The notes: generated by a model from the letters alone, not told the origin. Numbered from the stretch's first letter, positions 48,924 to 61,894 are shown. The stretch: DNA of 64,000 nucleotides from Cryptomeria japonica (GCF_030272615.1 NC_081409.1:532932291-532996290); one strand, 5' to 3'. Numbers and translations are program-made.

Positions 48924-48939
48924 TCTAGTATCAAAGCCC
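48924..48939 (+). promoter_or_regulatory. Degenerate primer-binding site of element C
   Basis: CTAGTATCAAAGCCC follows the left LTR end. It matches the initiator-Met-type TGGTATCAGAGCCC with two or three changes. Confidence 0.75.
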
Positions 48940-49090
48940 ATGTTCATACACTAGGTACTCTGGTTTCATATAATCCAATTGTTTATATTAGCACCTTAGC
49001 ATGGGGTATCCCACCAGTTTCTCCCCACTCATTATTTTCTTGAATTTGTTGCCCTTAGCTTATAGTTTCTTTGCATCTTGATTAGACAAG

Positions 49091-50540
49091 ATGCTTGCTA
49101 GAGGTAGAGGCCATGCTCATGGTGGTTGCATGCATACTTGAAGGAATCCTCAGCCTGAGGTTTCTAAAGAGTCACACCAAGAGGAACAACAACATGAACA
49201 ATAGGTGGAAGGGGCGCAAGTTGGTGATGCAATTCCACAATTAGTTAATGTTCTTTAGGGACTTCTTGACCAGTTGGGTCTATGACAGGAGGAGAATCAT
49301 TAAGAAGGATCTCATTATGATAGTCATCAGGATAGAGAGGTGGAGAAGGAGCGAGTGAGGGAACATTCACTTTCACCTTGGAGGAGAGTTGATGCAACAC
49401 CTGATTGGGATGTGGTTACAACAAGTCATATGAGGGATCTTATGAGGACTCACCCTCCTACTTTTGATGGCTTAGGCAGTGGTATGGAAGTGAAGAATTG
49501 GCTGCTAGACTTGGGTAGGTTTTTTGTTTTACACCCATGTAGCAGTAACGCTAAGGTAAGGTGTGCAATTATGCATCTTTGTGATTTTGCAATGAAATGG
49601 TGGCATATGGAGGAGCAGAAGTTGCACCCGGACATTGTGATAGTTTCATGGGAGTTATTTCTTGAGTGGTTTCATGCTCAATTTCTTTTAGATCATTGGA
49701 GACAAAGGAAGGCCGATGAGTTTCATGATTTGAGACAGCAGGATATGATAGTTGAGCAGTTGAGCATAGGTTCTTTGAGGTCAAGCAGTATGCTGGGATA
49801 GTGGATGATGAGCCGATGTTGATTTAGCATTTTGTGAGAGGTCTCACTAATCCTATTAGTGGTGAGGTTCAGATGCACGAACCTAAGACTTTGGATTCAT
49901 CTATAGAGAAGGCATAGATAGCAGAGGAAAATCTTTCTTTATCTTCAAGTGGTGTGACAGGTGGATAGACAATTAGTGCTCCAGTTTTGGAATCGGTTGT
50001 GATAGGTGCGTAGTCGCAGGTGTCAAGATTTTCTAGAAGTAACCCTCTATAATACAAGGGTGAACACCATCAGTAGAAGGTGAGCTCTCAGGGTCCAAAT
50101 GCTTCTCATAGGCATAGATCATAGGTAAATAGAGAGTGCAACAGGCAACGTGCTATTGATTTTTCATGCCAATCGATTGGAACAAAGTTCTCAGCAGAAT
50201 TATAGTGGAGGTAGTTTTCAGCAGCCTAGTGCACCTTCAGTCATTCATGGTTTTACCAGAGGGAGTTGTTTCACTTGTGGTCAACAGGGACATTACACAA
50301 GAGGTTGTTCCCAACAACCTACTCAGATGTCAGTTTAGAGGCTAGCAGCGTCAGAGCCCACTATTGGTGATGTAGGTAGATCTCATCGCATATTTGCAGT
50401 AGTAGATGACCGTCAAGATGTGCATTAGAGTTTAGTAGTTGAGGCTTCACATCATGGTAGAGAATCTTTCTTTAGTGATCATGCATGTCCTACAACATCT
50501 GGAGTTGATCCTCAGGGTTCACGATAGGGTGATGGTAAGG
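49091..50540 (+). pseudogene. Element C Gag, broken
   Basis: ATG at 49091 (MLARGRGHAHGG) opens a Gln-rich N-terminus with several TAG stops. The frame then stays open over 49340-49801, which holds a Retrotrans_gag-like domain (MRDLMRTHPPTFDGLGSG, AMKWWHMEEQKL, FLEWFHAQF). Two frameshifts follow: the matching gag text QYAGIVDDEPML and HFVRGLTNPISGE lies in the next frame (about 49780-49900). The original frame returns with a CCHC zinc knuckle, CFTCGQQGHYTRGC, near 50267-50309. A short HRIFAVVDD stretch, reminiscent of the gag-protease junction of chromovirus-type elements, follows, then more stops. There is no protease, RT or integrase between here and the PPT. Confidence 0.82.
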
Positions 50541-50648
50541 GTCCAATGGGTCCTTAGTGACGTTTCTTTAGTATTTGGGACGATGTAGTGTAGTTGAGAG
50601 AGATATATTTCCCTACTTGTTTCAAGCTTCCAGGACTAAGCCTCTGAC

Positions 50649-50658
50649 AAGGGGGGGA
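50649..50658 (+). promoter_or_regulatory. Polypurine tract of element C
   Basis: AAGGGGGGGA abuts the TGTAGTGTCC start of the right LTR. The upstream words CTTCCAGGACTAAG match CTTCCAGGAGTAAG before the PPT of element D. Confidence 0.85.
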
Positions 50659-52968
50659 TGTAGTGTCCCTCCCTGATTTATCTTTTCCTTTCGTGCTTCG
50701 ATAGACTATTTTTTCATAGCCTAAACCATTTTGTGATGCTTGGATTAGACTATCATAGATTTTTGTGCTTATATTGCATTTGACAGTACTATTTCATGAG
50801 GATGATGACATTATAGATTGTTATATGGGTTATTATGATGATAGGTTCTCATTTGATGACTTATATGTATCTCTTTCTATGTGGTGTTTATACTTTTTTA
50901 CGATGATATGAGGATATTTTATGATGTACTAACCCTAATTCATGATGTGAGATCGATTATGATACTACATGATTTTTTGTGAGTATCTTCTACTATCCTC
51001 ATGATAGGGACGATGTCACATCACTCAATGCGAGCGAGATGTGCCATTGTGATTCTCTATCACTTGCCTATACTATATATTGTATATGTTGTATCATGGC
51101 TTTGTGGATGTAGGATTTGCAGGTACTAGACATCGACTCCACCTCACTTCACAGGTCTGAGTGTGTCTTATCCCAATGGCAAGTTGATTTAAGATGACAT
51201 AAAATCCCATTCTACACTCTAGGTTTAAGATTGATTATCCGTGTTAGTCTTTGTGTGAGTTGTAGTTCAGTGTTGAGTGATCTCTTGAGTTGTCTCTTTC
51301 TGGCGTGTTTAGAGTGTTGTATGTATTGATTGGTTTAATTAATTAATTAATTTATATAGTTAAATAATATTAAATTAAATTAATAGATTACATAGTTTAT
51401 AATAATAAAATAAATAAATATAGTTGGAAATAATAAAATAGATAAATATTTGGTAAATGATTTTATAGTCATTGGATGTTTATTATTTATTATTTATGGG
51501 CTTTTGGAATTATTATTGATATTATTAGTAATATTATTTTGTAATAATAAGGCTTAGATATTTAATTAATTAAATAGCTTTTGATTATTTATTGTATCTT
51601 TAATCTATTTATGGCCCTTGGTTTATTATATTTAATTATTTGTTGGGCTTTATAGTTAATTGTGCCCATGAATATAATTTTATTGATTGATTTATTATTT
51701 ATCTTCTTGGGTTGATTAAAATATTATTCCCTTTTGTATGATTGGTCGAGTTGTTGGATAAATAAATTAACTATTTTTTTATTTATATTTACCTTGATTT
51801 TTGATATGGGTTGGTAAGAAATATTATTTTTTCTATTATTTTGATTGGCCAACATATTCTATGGTTTTGACCTGGTTTTCTATTTATTGCCTTTCCTGAG
51901 TTTTCATGGGGGTTGGCACGGGAAGTATTTTTCTGCGATTTCAGATTTGGATTGCTAGGAGTTTGGATTGTGGCTTGTTGGATCTTCTTTAAAAAATTCA
52001 TCCTTTCATTTTCAGCTTCCACCAAGTCAGAGGATTTCTTACTCTTGCATTTTCAGTTTTGAAAAGATTGTCTTCTCTATGTATTCTCGAGAACTTTCGG
52101 GGAAATGTTCATTATGTTTTGTATAGCTGAAATTTTTCATTTATTTCATATGCATTATATACTATAGTTGAAACTATATTAGATTGGGGAAAAAATTGTA
52201 TTATGTTATGGATAGGTGTGAATGGTGGGCACTACATATATTCCATGTATATCATTGTCTTGTATTCTTAGCTTCATGTGAGTTTGAATTTGTGATTGTA
52301 GGCATTCTATATGTTATTCCTTGCATTAGTTCAAATATTTGATCCTTGTGTTAAGTCTCTTCTTGTATTGTGGATTGTCAGGAGTCTCAATGTTTTGGTC
52401 TAAGAATGCTCATGCTTTGTTAGGATATTTACTTTTAAGCCTTGAAACCTTGTTGAATAGCTCTGTTTGGTGATTGTGTTCCACATCATTGTATTTTTTG
52501 AGCCTTATATTATTTCTATGATTTATTTTATTATCGTAAGTTTATTATCTTCATCTATGTATCTGAGTATTTGCGCTAAAACTACATATGAACTATTTTC
52601 TTGATCATATGTGTTTTTTTCCTTGTCAAATGCACTGTCATATGTCTCATTTGTGATGTAGAGTGATGCAAAAGTGCTGAATTTTTTTGAATATGAGGTG
52701 AATCCCTGAGTAAAAGCATTACAATTTTCTATAGAGGCACTACAGAAACTTGTATATGTGCTAAACGAATGTGTAAATGCACTATTTTGTCTATTTTCTG
52801 TGTTTTGAGTCATTCATCTAGTTTTCAGAGTATTAGTTTGGATTTTCTGATTTCTCATTTGTTCTAGTAGTCTGTCCAGAGGCTGTGTTGTGTTCCTGAG
52901 TGCTCTTGGATGTCTGGAATAATGATTTGATGCATTATTTGATCATTGTATTGCTGCAAGAGGAGTAG

Positions 52969-52973
52969 TACCT
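52969..52973. repeat. Target site duplication TACCT, left
   Basis: TACCT precedes TGTTGGCAATTTGG and is repeated at 61895-61899. The left LTR of C has a single TACCT at the empty site near 38163. Confidence 0.9.
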
Positions 52974-53612
52974 TGTTGGCAATTTGGAGGAATTGATTAT
53001 GTGTTGCATTGATGTTTTGTCATTGATGTCAACACTAGATGCTTTAGTTGTTTACTGATATCTGGTTGGTAAGATCATGTTGATCTGGTATACTCCAATA
53101 TGCTTTGGCTTATGGAATTGGCTTAGATCTTCTATTAATTCTATTCAAATATATGTTCAGTCAGTTGGTATTGATTTGGTGATCAGATGCTATCTTATAT
53201 GCTGGTAAGCCTAGTTTATTGATCCGGTGAGGGTTTCACCGGTAGAGCTTTGTTGAAGATATTTTGATATTATGCATAAGTGGTGTTGGTGCAGCTTCTA
53301 CTAGGGATTCAAGATGCTTATGGTGATCATGTTAGAGCCTTGACTTATTGGGATCATTTCTTTAGCATGTGTGGACCTAAATTGGGTCTGGTGCTATCTA
53401 GGTTATGGACCGGCTTAATTAACGTGTTGTTGGGACTTCTCGATGTGTTTTTGGGATGACTTATGGGTTGGATGATATTTTTTTGGCCTCAGGCTAACAT
53501 TTTTTATAATTATATAATAGGTTTTATTTTTTGGGTGGGCGACCTAATTATTTAAGGTCTAGGGTTTGTATATATATGTGTATGATCTCATTGTAGATCA
53601 TGGTATGCAAAC

Positions 53613-53617
53613 GAATA
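53613..53617. repeat. Target site duplication of element B, left
   Basis: GAATA, exactly repeated at 61350-61354. Confidence 0.93.
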
Positions 53618-54799
53618 TGTAGCGTCCTAAAATTGTGACACTTGCAATTTTGACTGCATTTCGGTCTTCATGATGGCGACGCAACACACAACCTGAATGG
53701 AGACCTCGAAACTTGCTCACGACACTGAAAACTGCATTTTTCAAGCACCCTGGCCTGAACCTCCTTGCACCCTGCTGTCCCGGGAGGTGGGACTAGAGTG
53801 CCCAGCGCCCTGGTCCCTGGGTCCTATTTTGGGCCCGATCTCCTAAGGAGATTGCGGGTCTTTTTGTTTGCAATTTGGAAATTACATTTCCTGGTCGGCC
53901 TAAGGTCGGGAAAAATCAGTCTATCAGCCCTAAATGACAAGTATATAAACTACATTTTCCTCTCTCATTTGGATAGATGGAAAAAAGGCGAAAGCAAGAT
54001 TCAAACATTGAGGCATTCAAGCATTCAAGCATTCAAGCATTCCTTCTAAGTCTCCATTCAAGGCTAAGTGTTGCATTCAAGACAAGGATTCAACCATTGA
54101 AGAGGAGATCACATACTACATACAACATACAACATCTAAACCTTCACACATAAGGATACAAACATCCTTAGAACAAGGTATTAGTACTTGTTTTACAGTC
54201 ATTTACATTTGCAACTCTTGCTCATTTCTTGGTTAATTCCAAAACCGGGGTTTGACCTAAAGGCAAACCCCTAATCCCTAACCCCCCAATCGTCTTCGCT
54301 TTCCTGTGTGTAGGTTGCAGGTACGCGGCTGAAATTGAAGATCTGGAATCCTTGTGCAGAGACGAACAGATCCCCCTTCGTTTCGCGAATTTTTCGGAGG
54401 ACCGTGGCGCCGGGCGCCATCGTCCCGACAACTTTTGCTCAAATTTGCAGGACAGCGCCGTATCGACATTTTACTGCTAATTCCAGGTCCGCAGCTTCAT
54501 CCTATAATCCGAACTCAGTTTATAAGCAAATCTTTGTCACTTTCTATGCATGCTTAGTTTAATTCTTCTATCAACATTCTTTACAAAAGAGGGTAGCCTT
54601 GCTATCTTAACCCTTGAAACACATTTAGCATCCAATCTTGCATTGCGTGGGATTGGATCTAGTGGGTTTCAACCCCTCTTTTGAATGTAAAGTCTCCCCT
54701 AAGTGAAAACCATCGAATCCTAGCGAACCTCCCTTCTCTCTCCTCGGAGTTGGAAGAGGGGAGAACAACTAGGGTTTGATCGCGATTTTTCGCTTTACA
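53618..54799 (+). repeat. Element B 5' LTR
   Basis: 1182 bp with TATATAA at 53942-53948, a single U3 minisatellite unit near 53797-53820, an ATTCAAGC run near 54015-54040 and a hairpin-motif copy at 54399-54425. Confidence 0.92.
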
Positions 54800-55961
54800 T
54801 TTTGGTGAACCCGACGTGAACATCCTTTCTGATTTTTCATGCTTAGATCTGAAAAATTGATTACATTTCCATGTTTGATCTTTGGCAAAATTTTAGAGGT
54901 TAATTGCATAAAAACCCTAAATTTTCTTTTTAGTAATGGAACTTGTGAAATGTCTAAATGTTAATACTTGTTTCAGATCTGCCCTTCTATTACAAATTTG
55001 CAATTCATATTTGTGCTTTAATTCTGAAAATTAAGTGGTTATGTGTCAAAACCCTAATTTTTGAAACCCTCTTGATTCAACCTTTGTCCGACAATTTCAC
55101 TGATCAAAACATCTCCAAATCAGCTGTAACTTTGGATTCCGCAATAAAATCACAACATCTTTCATCCCTGAAAATTTGGAAAAAAGTTGCGAGGACCGTG
55201 GCACCGAGCGCCATTGTCCCCGACATTTTTTCCGAAATTTCAGGAGCGAGATCTTACTGTGTTTTTCTGCTAAAATTCAGAATTTTGGCTGATTTTATCA
55301 ATTTTAACACCTTCAAAATTACAGTCAAAGTTGGTCTTGTGATTGAGGCTTTTAAACATTTAAAAATCATTGAAATTGAAATTTTGTATCAAAATTGTGT
55401 TCTTACTGTCCTAAATCTGAAAAGTGTGTTATCATTCATTCGAAATTTCAGTGCTTTATTCAAATTCTTGCAATTTGTGACTTTTGAAATTAAGTGCTTA
55501 ATTACAACAACTTTGATTTCCGCTTTCAAAATTGAATTTTGCGTGAAATTGAGTCAATTTTCAAATTTCAAAATTTGCATTGCTCTTGACATTCCCTCTA
55601 AAAATCATAAAATTCAAAATTTCAGTTTCCCTCTCTTTTTCAAAATTCAAATTTTGCATTTTTCGACAATCTTGGTAGGGTTCAATTTCGAGATTGCAAC
55701 TTTAATTTGGCCTATCTACAGATCATAAAATCACTCAATTTTTTCAGATTAGCTCTAAAATCATCATACCTTTCATCCCTGCAAATTTTGAAAAAAGTTG
55801 CAAGGACCGTGTTGCACTCCGGGCGCCACGGTCCCGGACTTTTTTTCCGAAATTTCGGGAGACTGTTGTGATTGCATTTAACAGCTTAAATCCAGAAGAT
55901 TGGCTGATTTTACTAAAAATTGCTACCTCTAAATTCAAAATCTTCTCTCTCTTTCTAGTGC
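54800..55961 (+). other. Element B PBS and 5' leader
   Basis: TTTTGGTGAACCCGACGTG follows the LTR as in element A. Hairpin-motif copies lie at 55193-55219 and 55804-55834. The second keeps perfect 8-nt arms. The T-rich leader has an open frame (54958-55728) that lacks an ATG at its start and is probably not translated. Confidence 0.65.
55804..55834 (+). other. Leader hairpin motif, copy 3 (element B)
   Basis: GGACCGTG and CACGGTCC pair perfectly, as in element A at 6546-6575. The loop differs in sequence and by one base in length. Confidence 0.55.
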
Positions 55962-58900
55962 ATGAGTTTTACAACAATAAGCCCTACTTACACTATTCCC
56001 GTTAGACGAAGCCGTAGAATTAAGTCTTTCCGAGGTTTAACTACTGAGGAGATGGAACCTAATTTGAATAGCCTTTTTAACGAGGACATGGGTAATTCCT
56101 CTAATCCTCTTAATGATGAAGAAGCTCTCCATGAGGTTTCTGAAGAACAACTTTCGAAATTGGATAACCAATTTGACGATTTTCGACAATGGATGTCTCA
56201 GGAATACCCTGATAGTCAAGCTCTTCCTTTAATTGAGGGTCTAAAACGTATGCTTCAAAGTGATAAGAATGGAATTGATATTTTGCATGGCATTGCACAC
56301 ATCGTGGATTCGAATGTGATGCCTATGAAGAGTTGTGCTGAAAATTTGGGTTATACACAACCTCCTACTCAAGTCAATCATTCTATTCCTTTGATGACTC
56401 CTATTGCTAGCATACCTACCTTTACATCAAACATAATGGCTACTTCTACACAAGACATTCCTCCTATGATCACCAGTCATGGGGGCAACCCTTCTTCTTC
56501 AATTAACCCTCTTCCTTCATTCAATCCGACTTCTTCATTCATTCCTTCAATGAGTGTGCCTATTATATCACCACAAATGAACATGATGCAAGGGGGCAAT
56601 TCGTTTAACCAATCCATTCCTCCTTGTAGTGTTCCTCCTGCCCAATCATCTCCTATGACTAATTATCATAGAGTCCCACCACCTTACTCTTTATCCTCTT
56701 TCAATAACATAACACCTCCATCTCAATCTAACACATCCAATATGAATTCTTCGACTGAAGCAACCATTAACAATCTAGCACAAACTGTCTCTTCTTTACA
56801 GCAACAAATTGCCTCTATGAATCAATCTAAGTTTAGTGTGCCCACATTTGACATTGCGAGCCAACTTTCTCTTGACATTGTTCGAGCTATCCCTCCTAAA
56901 CATGTTGAAATCCCGCATTTGGAACTTTATAATGGTAAAGGAGATCCTCTAACACATGTTAAGACTTTTCAAACAATTTGTACTGATTTTGCTTATGACC
57001 AAAGGTTGCTTGCAAAACTGTTCACTAGAACATTAAGAGACAAAGCCCTACAATGGTATTGCTCGTTGCCTTCTTATTCTATTACTTCTTTCGAACAACT
57101 TGCAAATGCTTTCATTCAACAATTTCAAAACAATATAAGTCCTAAAGTTACTTTGATTGATTTAATGCATTGTAAACAAGTTGTTAAAGAAAAAGTGACT
57201 GATTTCATTGGTAGATATAAGCATTTGTATGCTCAAATTTCTTTTCCAGTGCCTGACAATGATATTCAAAGAATCTTTATTTCTAATTTACAAAAAGATA
57301 TTCGAGACAAACTTCTATTTTCTGAGTTTACTTCTTTCCAACAGTTGTGTGCCACTCTTCACAATTATCAACTGACTGTGAGTCAAATGGAACAATCACA
57401 TCCTATGGCTCCGAGTGATAAGGGTGATAGCAGTCAACAACCATTTGGGAAGTTTAAACCGAACATAGATTCCATCAAATTCAATGAAAACATCATCAAC
57501 AACAATGTGAATGCAGCATCAGGTGTGCCTCCTATTTCTAAATTTTTCAAGAAATAAAGAAAGTATACTCCTTTGAATGAATCATTGCATAGTATTATGA
57601 ATAAGTTATTGGAACAAAATGTTCTTACTCTTCCTCCTATAAGGAAAATTGATCCTGCAAAGATTACTTCACCTTATTTTGATAACAAATCTTTTTGTCA
57701 ATTTCACCGTCATCCTGGGCATGATACTGAAAAATGTTTTTCTTTAAAGGGTAAAATTCAAGATTTGATTGATAACAACACTATCTCTATTTCTGGAGTG
57801 AATGATAAAGGCAACACATCTGTAGCTCCTCCTAACCAAAATCTTCAGATTTTCACTGATCCATTGCCTTCTCATACCTCTAATGCAATTGAGGCTAATG
57901 ATTCCTCTCTCTCATCTGATGGTCTTGTGTCTATGACTCCGAATGTGATTAACTTTGTCGAGCAGCAAGAAATCCCTAAAGAACCTTCCATCACATTTGA
58001 TTCTAGTGAAACCATTAGGGCACCTGATGGTCCTTTATACATAGTTGCAAAAGTCAAGAATACACCTTGCCGTGGAGTGCTTATTGATCCTTCGTGCATG
58101 ATTAATGTTATTACTGAAGAATTCCTTTTTACTTTGCAATTGAATCAAGTGATCTATGACAAAACAGATGTGACTGTGAAATTATTTGATACATTTTCTT
58201 CTCCTGCAATTGGTTCTATTACATTGCCTATTGAGGTCCATAACAAATCTCTTGATGTGAATTTTGCTATTATTCCATCTGCCGAACAATTTCGTGTGAA
58301 GCTTGGTTATCCTTGGCTATCTTCCATGAAAGCTATTGCTTCTCCTATTCATAAGTGTTTGAAATTTCCCCATAATGGTGAAGTTGTTACTGTCAATCAT
58401 AGTCTCTTTAAACCAGCTGAAAGAACTTCTAGCATTCCTATTGATTACTTTTGGCCTAAACAATTCCAATCTCTTCCTCCGCGAAGTGATCATCTTTTCA
58501 AATCTTATCAAAAGTGGAAAACAGATATGATCCTATCTCTAAGTGAACCTAGAACACCTAAACTTGATATTCCTATCATTCTTGAGAAGGAAGTTCTTCC
58601 TTTGAAAGATAAAACTAATGTCTTTCCTCAAGAAGATTCCCAACCCATCCCTATGGATGTGACTTTGTCTATGCCTAATAAACTTCCTAAGAGTAGACCT
58701 ATACCTCCTCGTCATGATGGACTTGGTCTTCTCCCTAAACCAAATATTCCTCCTTTATATGGAGCAGTTCCTCCTCCTTCCTTTTATAGAGAGAAGAGAC
58801 CTTCTTCTTCTCCTATTATCCGGCCTAAGAGACCACAACCTAAACACCCAAGTGCTAAGGATGAGAACATTCCTCCTCCTCAATCTTCTCCACTTCCTAC

Positions 58901-59390
58901 TAAGACTAGACGAAATCGTTCTGCACGTGAACGCCGGCGAAAGCGTCGTCTTAGAGCTCAAACTTTGCAATCTCCAAAAACACCTTCAACAAGCATTATT
59001 CCATTTTCTCCTCAGCCGGACATTGAGCCTAAATCTCCTAAACATAAGATGCATGATGGTCTTGATCCAGTGCGAGTTAAAAATCCTATTTTTATAAATC
59101 TTGATGATGATATAGATGAAAATGATATTCATGATGAAAATGTTACTCCTCTTGCTTCTGATAGTGAATATGAACTTGTTGATGTTGATAACCATTTATC
59201 TAATGAATTTTCTAAAGCACTTATCCTAGCTCCTAGACAAGAACAATGTGGCTCGGAACATGAACATAGCCCTTGTTTGGATCTTGTGATAGCTCCATCT
59301 GCTATGTTGGATGTTCCTCCTCTAGCGTGTTCCCGACCTTCCCGAAACATTGATCAGCAAGATCGGGGGGTAGATGACGTGCTAGACTAG
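55962..59390 (+). pseudogene. Element B Gag-protease-like polyprotein, one nonsense change
   Basis: ATG at 55962 and a stop at 59388-59390 give 1142 codons, broken only by TAA at 57555-57557, where element A has GAA. Domain order is as in A: Retrotrans_gag-like (LYNGKGDPLTH), zinc-knuckle-like CQFHRHPGHDTEKC, aspartic-protease-like with IDPSCMINVI, Pro-rich region, basic patch (KTRRNRSARERRRKRRLR), acidic end. Sequence between A and B is highly similar, with small in-frame indels, such as an insertion in the N-terminal Ser/Pro region and a loss in the basic region. The preserved frame across both copies suggests the protein was selected until recently. Confidence 0.83.
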
Positions 59391-60134
59391 TTACATTAGC
59401 ATAGCAGATTCTTTCCTCCTCTCTTTCGTTTCTTCTTCTACATGTTATTCTCATTCTTCTATTTGTTGTCCTTAGTGTTGTCTACTTGAGGACGATGCAA
59501 AGCATTGAGATCTCTCGATCTCTCTCATGTTGACTCGAAAGACACATGTGTTCCCTTCTTCTAGGTGACCTTCCTTGATTGGGGAATGAAGAACAATTAT
59601 GCATACATACATATGATATATATACATGACTTATCATACAGCATACTGACCCTGAGGAAAGCGAAGTCACCTCGTGCTTTGTGTTTTGTGTCTATTATCC
59701 TTGGGTTTATCTCACACTTGGGGGCTAAATCCTTGCGATAACGTGCTCCTTTCCTTTCTCATTTCTTATGTGTATCACTACGTTAAAGCAATCACCCTCG
59801 GTGAGGCGTGTGTGATTGCTTTAACGTAGGGGGGCATACATCCCGTTCATATCTTTTCAAGATACTTGAAAATTTCTTGGCAAATTTAGCCTTGCCTTGA
59901 AAATTTTTGATATCTTTCTTGCATGACTCATAGTGAGGGAACCTTACTACTGACAGTCATGGTTCTCCCTCGTGATCTTCCCTTTTACTTTGTCAATCGA
60001 AGTCGTAAGATCCTTAGTCCACTGGGGGCTTGGTGTATCTTGCCTCCTTGACGTGGTGAAAGTCTTTCAATATTGTTTCCTTGTACTTTACCGGAAGTAT
60101 GAGCATACATACTCCCGCTAAAGTCGGGGCTAAA
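59391..60134 (+). other. Element B 3' non-coding region and PPT
   Basis: About 745 bp without a coding domain, matching 10130-10878 of element A. It contains the long perfect inverted repeat at 59778-59829 and TGGGGGCTAAAT at about 59717. The PPT-like GTCGGGGCTAAA abuts the 3' LTR. Confidence 0.7.
59778..59829. repeat. Perfect 18-bp inverted repeat near the 3' end of element B
   Basis: Arm CTACGTTAAAGCAATCAC (59778-59795) pairs perfectly with GTGATTGCTTTAACGTAG (59812-59829). The 16-nt loop contains CCTC and GAGG, which could extend the structure. It sits about 305 bp before the 3' LTR, the same place as in element A. Confidence 0.9.
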
Positions 60135-61349
60135 TGTAGCGTCCTAAAATTGCGACACTTGCAATTTCGACTGCATTTCGGTCTTCACGATGGCGACGCA
60201 ACACGCAACCTGAATGGAGACCCCGAAACTTGCTCACGACACTGAAAACTGCATTTTTCAAGCACCTTGGCCTGAACCTCCTTGCACCCTGCTGTCAAGG
60301 GAGGTGGGACCAGAGCGCCCAGTGCCCTGGTCCCTCAGGACCATGGCGCCCAGCGCCCTGGTCCCTGGGTCCTATTTTGGGCCCGGTCTCCTAAGGAGAT
60401 TGCGGGTCTTTTTGTTTGCAATTTGGAAATTACATTTCCTGGTCGGCCTAAGGTCGGGAAAAATCAGTCTATCAGCCCTAAATGACAAGTATATAAACTA
60501 CATTTTCCTCTCTCATTTGGATAGATGGAAAAAAGGCGAAAGCAAGATTCAAACATTGAGGCATTCAAGCATTCAAGCATTCAAGCATTCCTTCTAAGTC
60601 TCCATTCAAGGCTAAGTGTTGTATTCAAGACAAGGATTCAACCATTGAAGAGGAGATCACATACTACATACAACATACAACATCTAAACCTTCGCACATA
60701 AGGATACAAACATCCTTAGAACAAGGTATTAGTACTTGTTTTACAATCATTTACATTTGCAGCTCTTGCTCATTTCTTGGTTAATTCCAAAACCGGGGTT
60801 TGACCTAAAGGCAAACCCCTAATCCCTAACCCCCCAATCGTCTTCGCTTTCCTATGTGTAGGTTGCAGGTATGCAGCTGAAATTGAAGATCTGGAATCCT
60901 TGTGCAGAGACGAACAGATCCCCTTTCGTTTCGCGGATTTTTCGGAGGACCGTGATGCCGGGCGCCATCGTCCCGACAAATTTTGCTCAAATTTTCAGGA
61001 CAGCGCCGTATCGACATTTTACTTCTAATTCCAGGTCCGCAGCTTCATCCTATAATCCGAACTCAGTTTATAAGCAAATCTTTGTCACTTTCTATGCATG
61101 CTTAGTTTAATTCTTCTATCAACATTCTTTACAAAAGAGGGTAGCCTTGCTGTCTTAACCCTTGAAACACATTTAGCATCCAATCTTGCATTGCATGGGA
61201 TTGGATCTAGTGGGTTTCAACCCCTCTTTTGAATGTAAAGTCTCTCCCCTAAGTGAAAACCATCGAATCCTAGCGAACCTCCCTTCTCTCTCCTCGGATT
61301 TGGAAGAGGGGAGAACAACTAGGGTTCGATCGCGATTTTCCGCTTTACA
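60135..61349 (+). repeat. Element B 3' LTR
   Basis: 1215 bp with two U3 minisatellite units near 60315-60370, TATATAA at 60490-60496, and a hairpin-motif copy near 60945-60975. Confidence 0.92.
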
Positions 61350-61354
61350 GAATA
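61350..61354. repeat. Target site duplication of element B, right
   Basis: GAATA follows CGCTTTACA of the 3' LTR and matches 53613-53617. Confidence 0.93.
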
Positions 61355-61894
61355 ATGTAATAATCATTCATGCCGAGGATTTGGTTGATCATAGGTTATC
61401 GAGCTATTTTTATGCAATAGGTTTAAGACCTCCAGTATTGAGCTTAACTGGAACTGTATTCAGGCATAGGAGATTCTATTATTGTAGTTCATTCTTCCTT
61501 CCGAATTGTAGTCAAGATTTCTTATGTAGTCAGTGATACTCATTTTGGAATGAGAAGTGTGCTCTAGGTTGTTGGATTTCCTGCAAGTGTATGCCCCTCA
61601 ATTTGTAATCACAAACTTTCTACAGAAGTATTATCTGACTATGGGTAGGCTTCCCACCATGGGTTTTCCCTTTACCAGGTTTTCCACATACAAATATTGG
61701 TGTCATGTGGATGGTAACTATTCTCTAGTTGTTGGTTTTAATATCTATTATTTCAGTAATTGGTTTATGTATTCTGATATTGATCTTATTTGTTTCGGTA
61801 ATAAAGTTTTAAATGCTTAAAGTTCTGGTAATCTGATGACAACTGATTCACTCCCCCCTCTTAGTTGTCCTCTGGTTATTTGAACTGTCTAACA

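Larger units (their letters stand above)
53618..61349 (+). mobile_element. Element B: second copy of the Gag-protease-only family
   Basis: 5' LTR 53618-54799 (1182 bp) and 3' LTR 60135-61349 (1215 bp), flanked by GAATA at 53613-53617 and 61350-61354. Same layout as element A: leader with repeated hairpins, one Gag-protease-like frame, inverted repeat, PPT. The 33-bp difference between its LTRs is mainly one extra U3 minisatellite unit. RT, RNase H and integrase are absent, as in A. Confidence 0.9.
52974..61894 (+). mobile_element. Solo copia-type LTR hosting element B
   Basis: Starts TGTTGGCAATTTGG and ends TCTAACA, with perfect TACCT duplications. Without element B it is about 1184 bp (52974-53617 plus 61355-61894) and has no internal region. 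Its end matches, in opposite orientation, the start of the copia element at 63371, whose RNase H end is visible, so the family is Ty1/copia. Open frames near 61557-61820 are LTR sequence, not genes. Confidence 0.85.
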
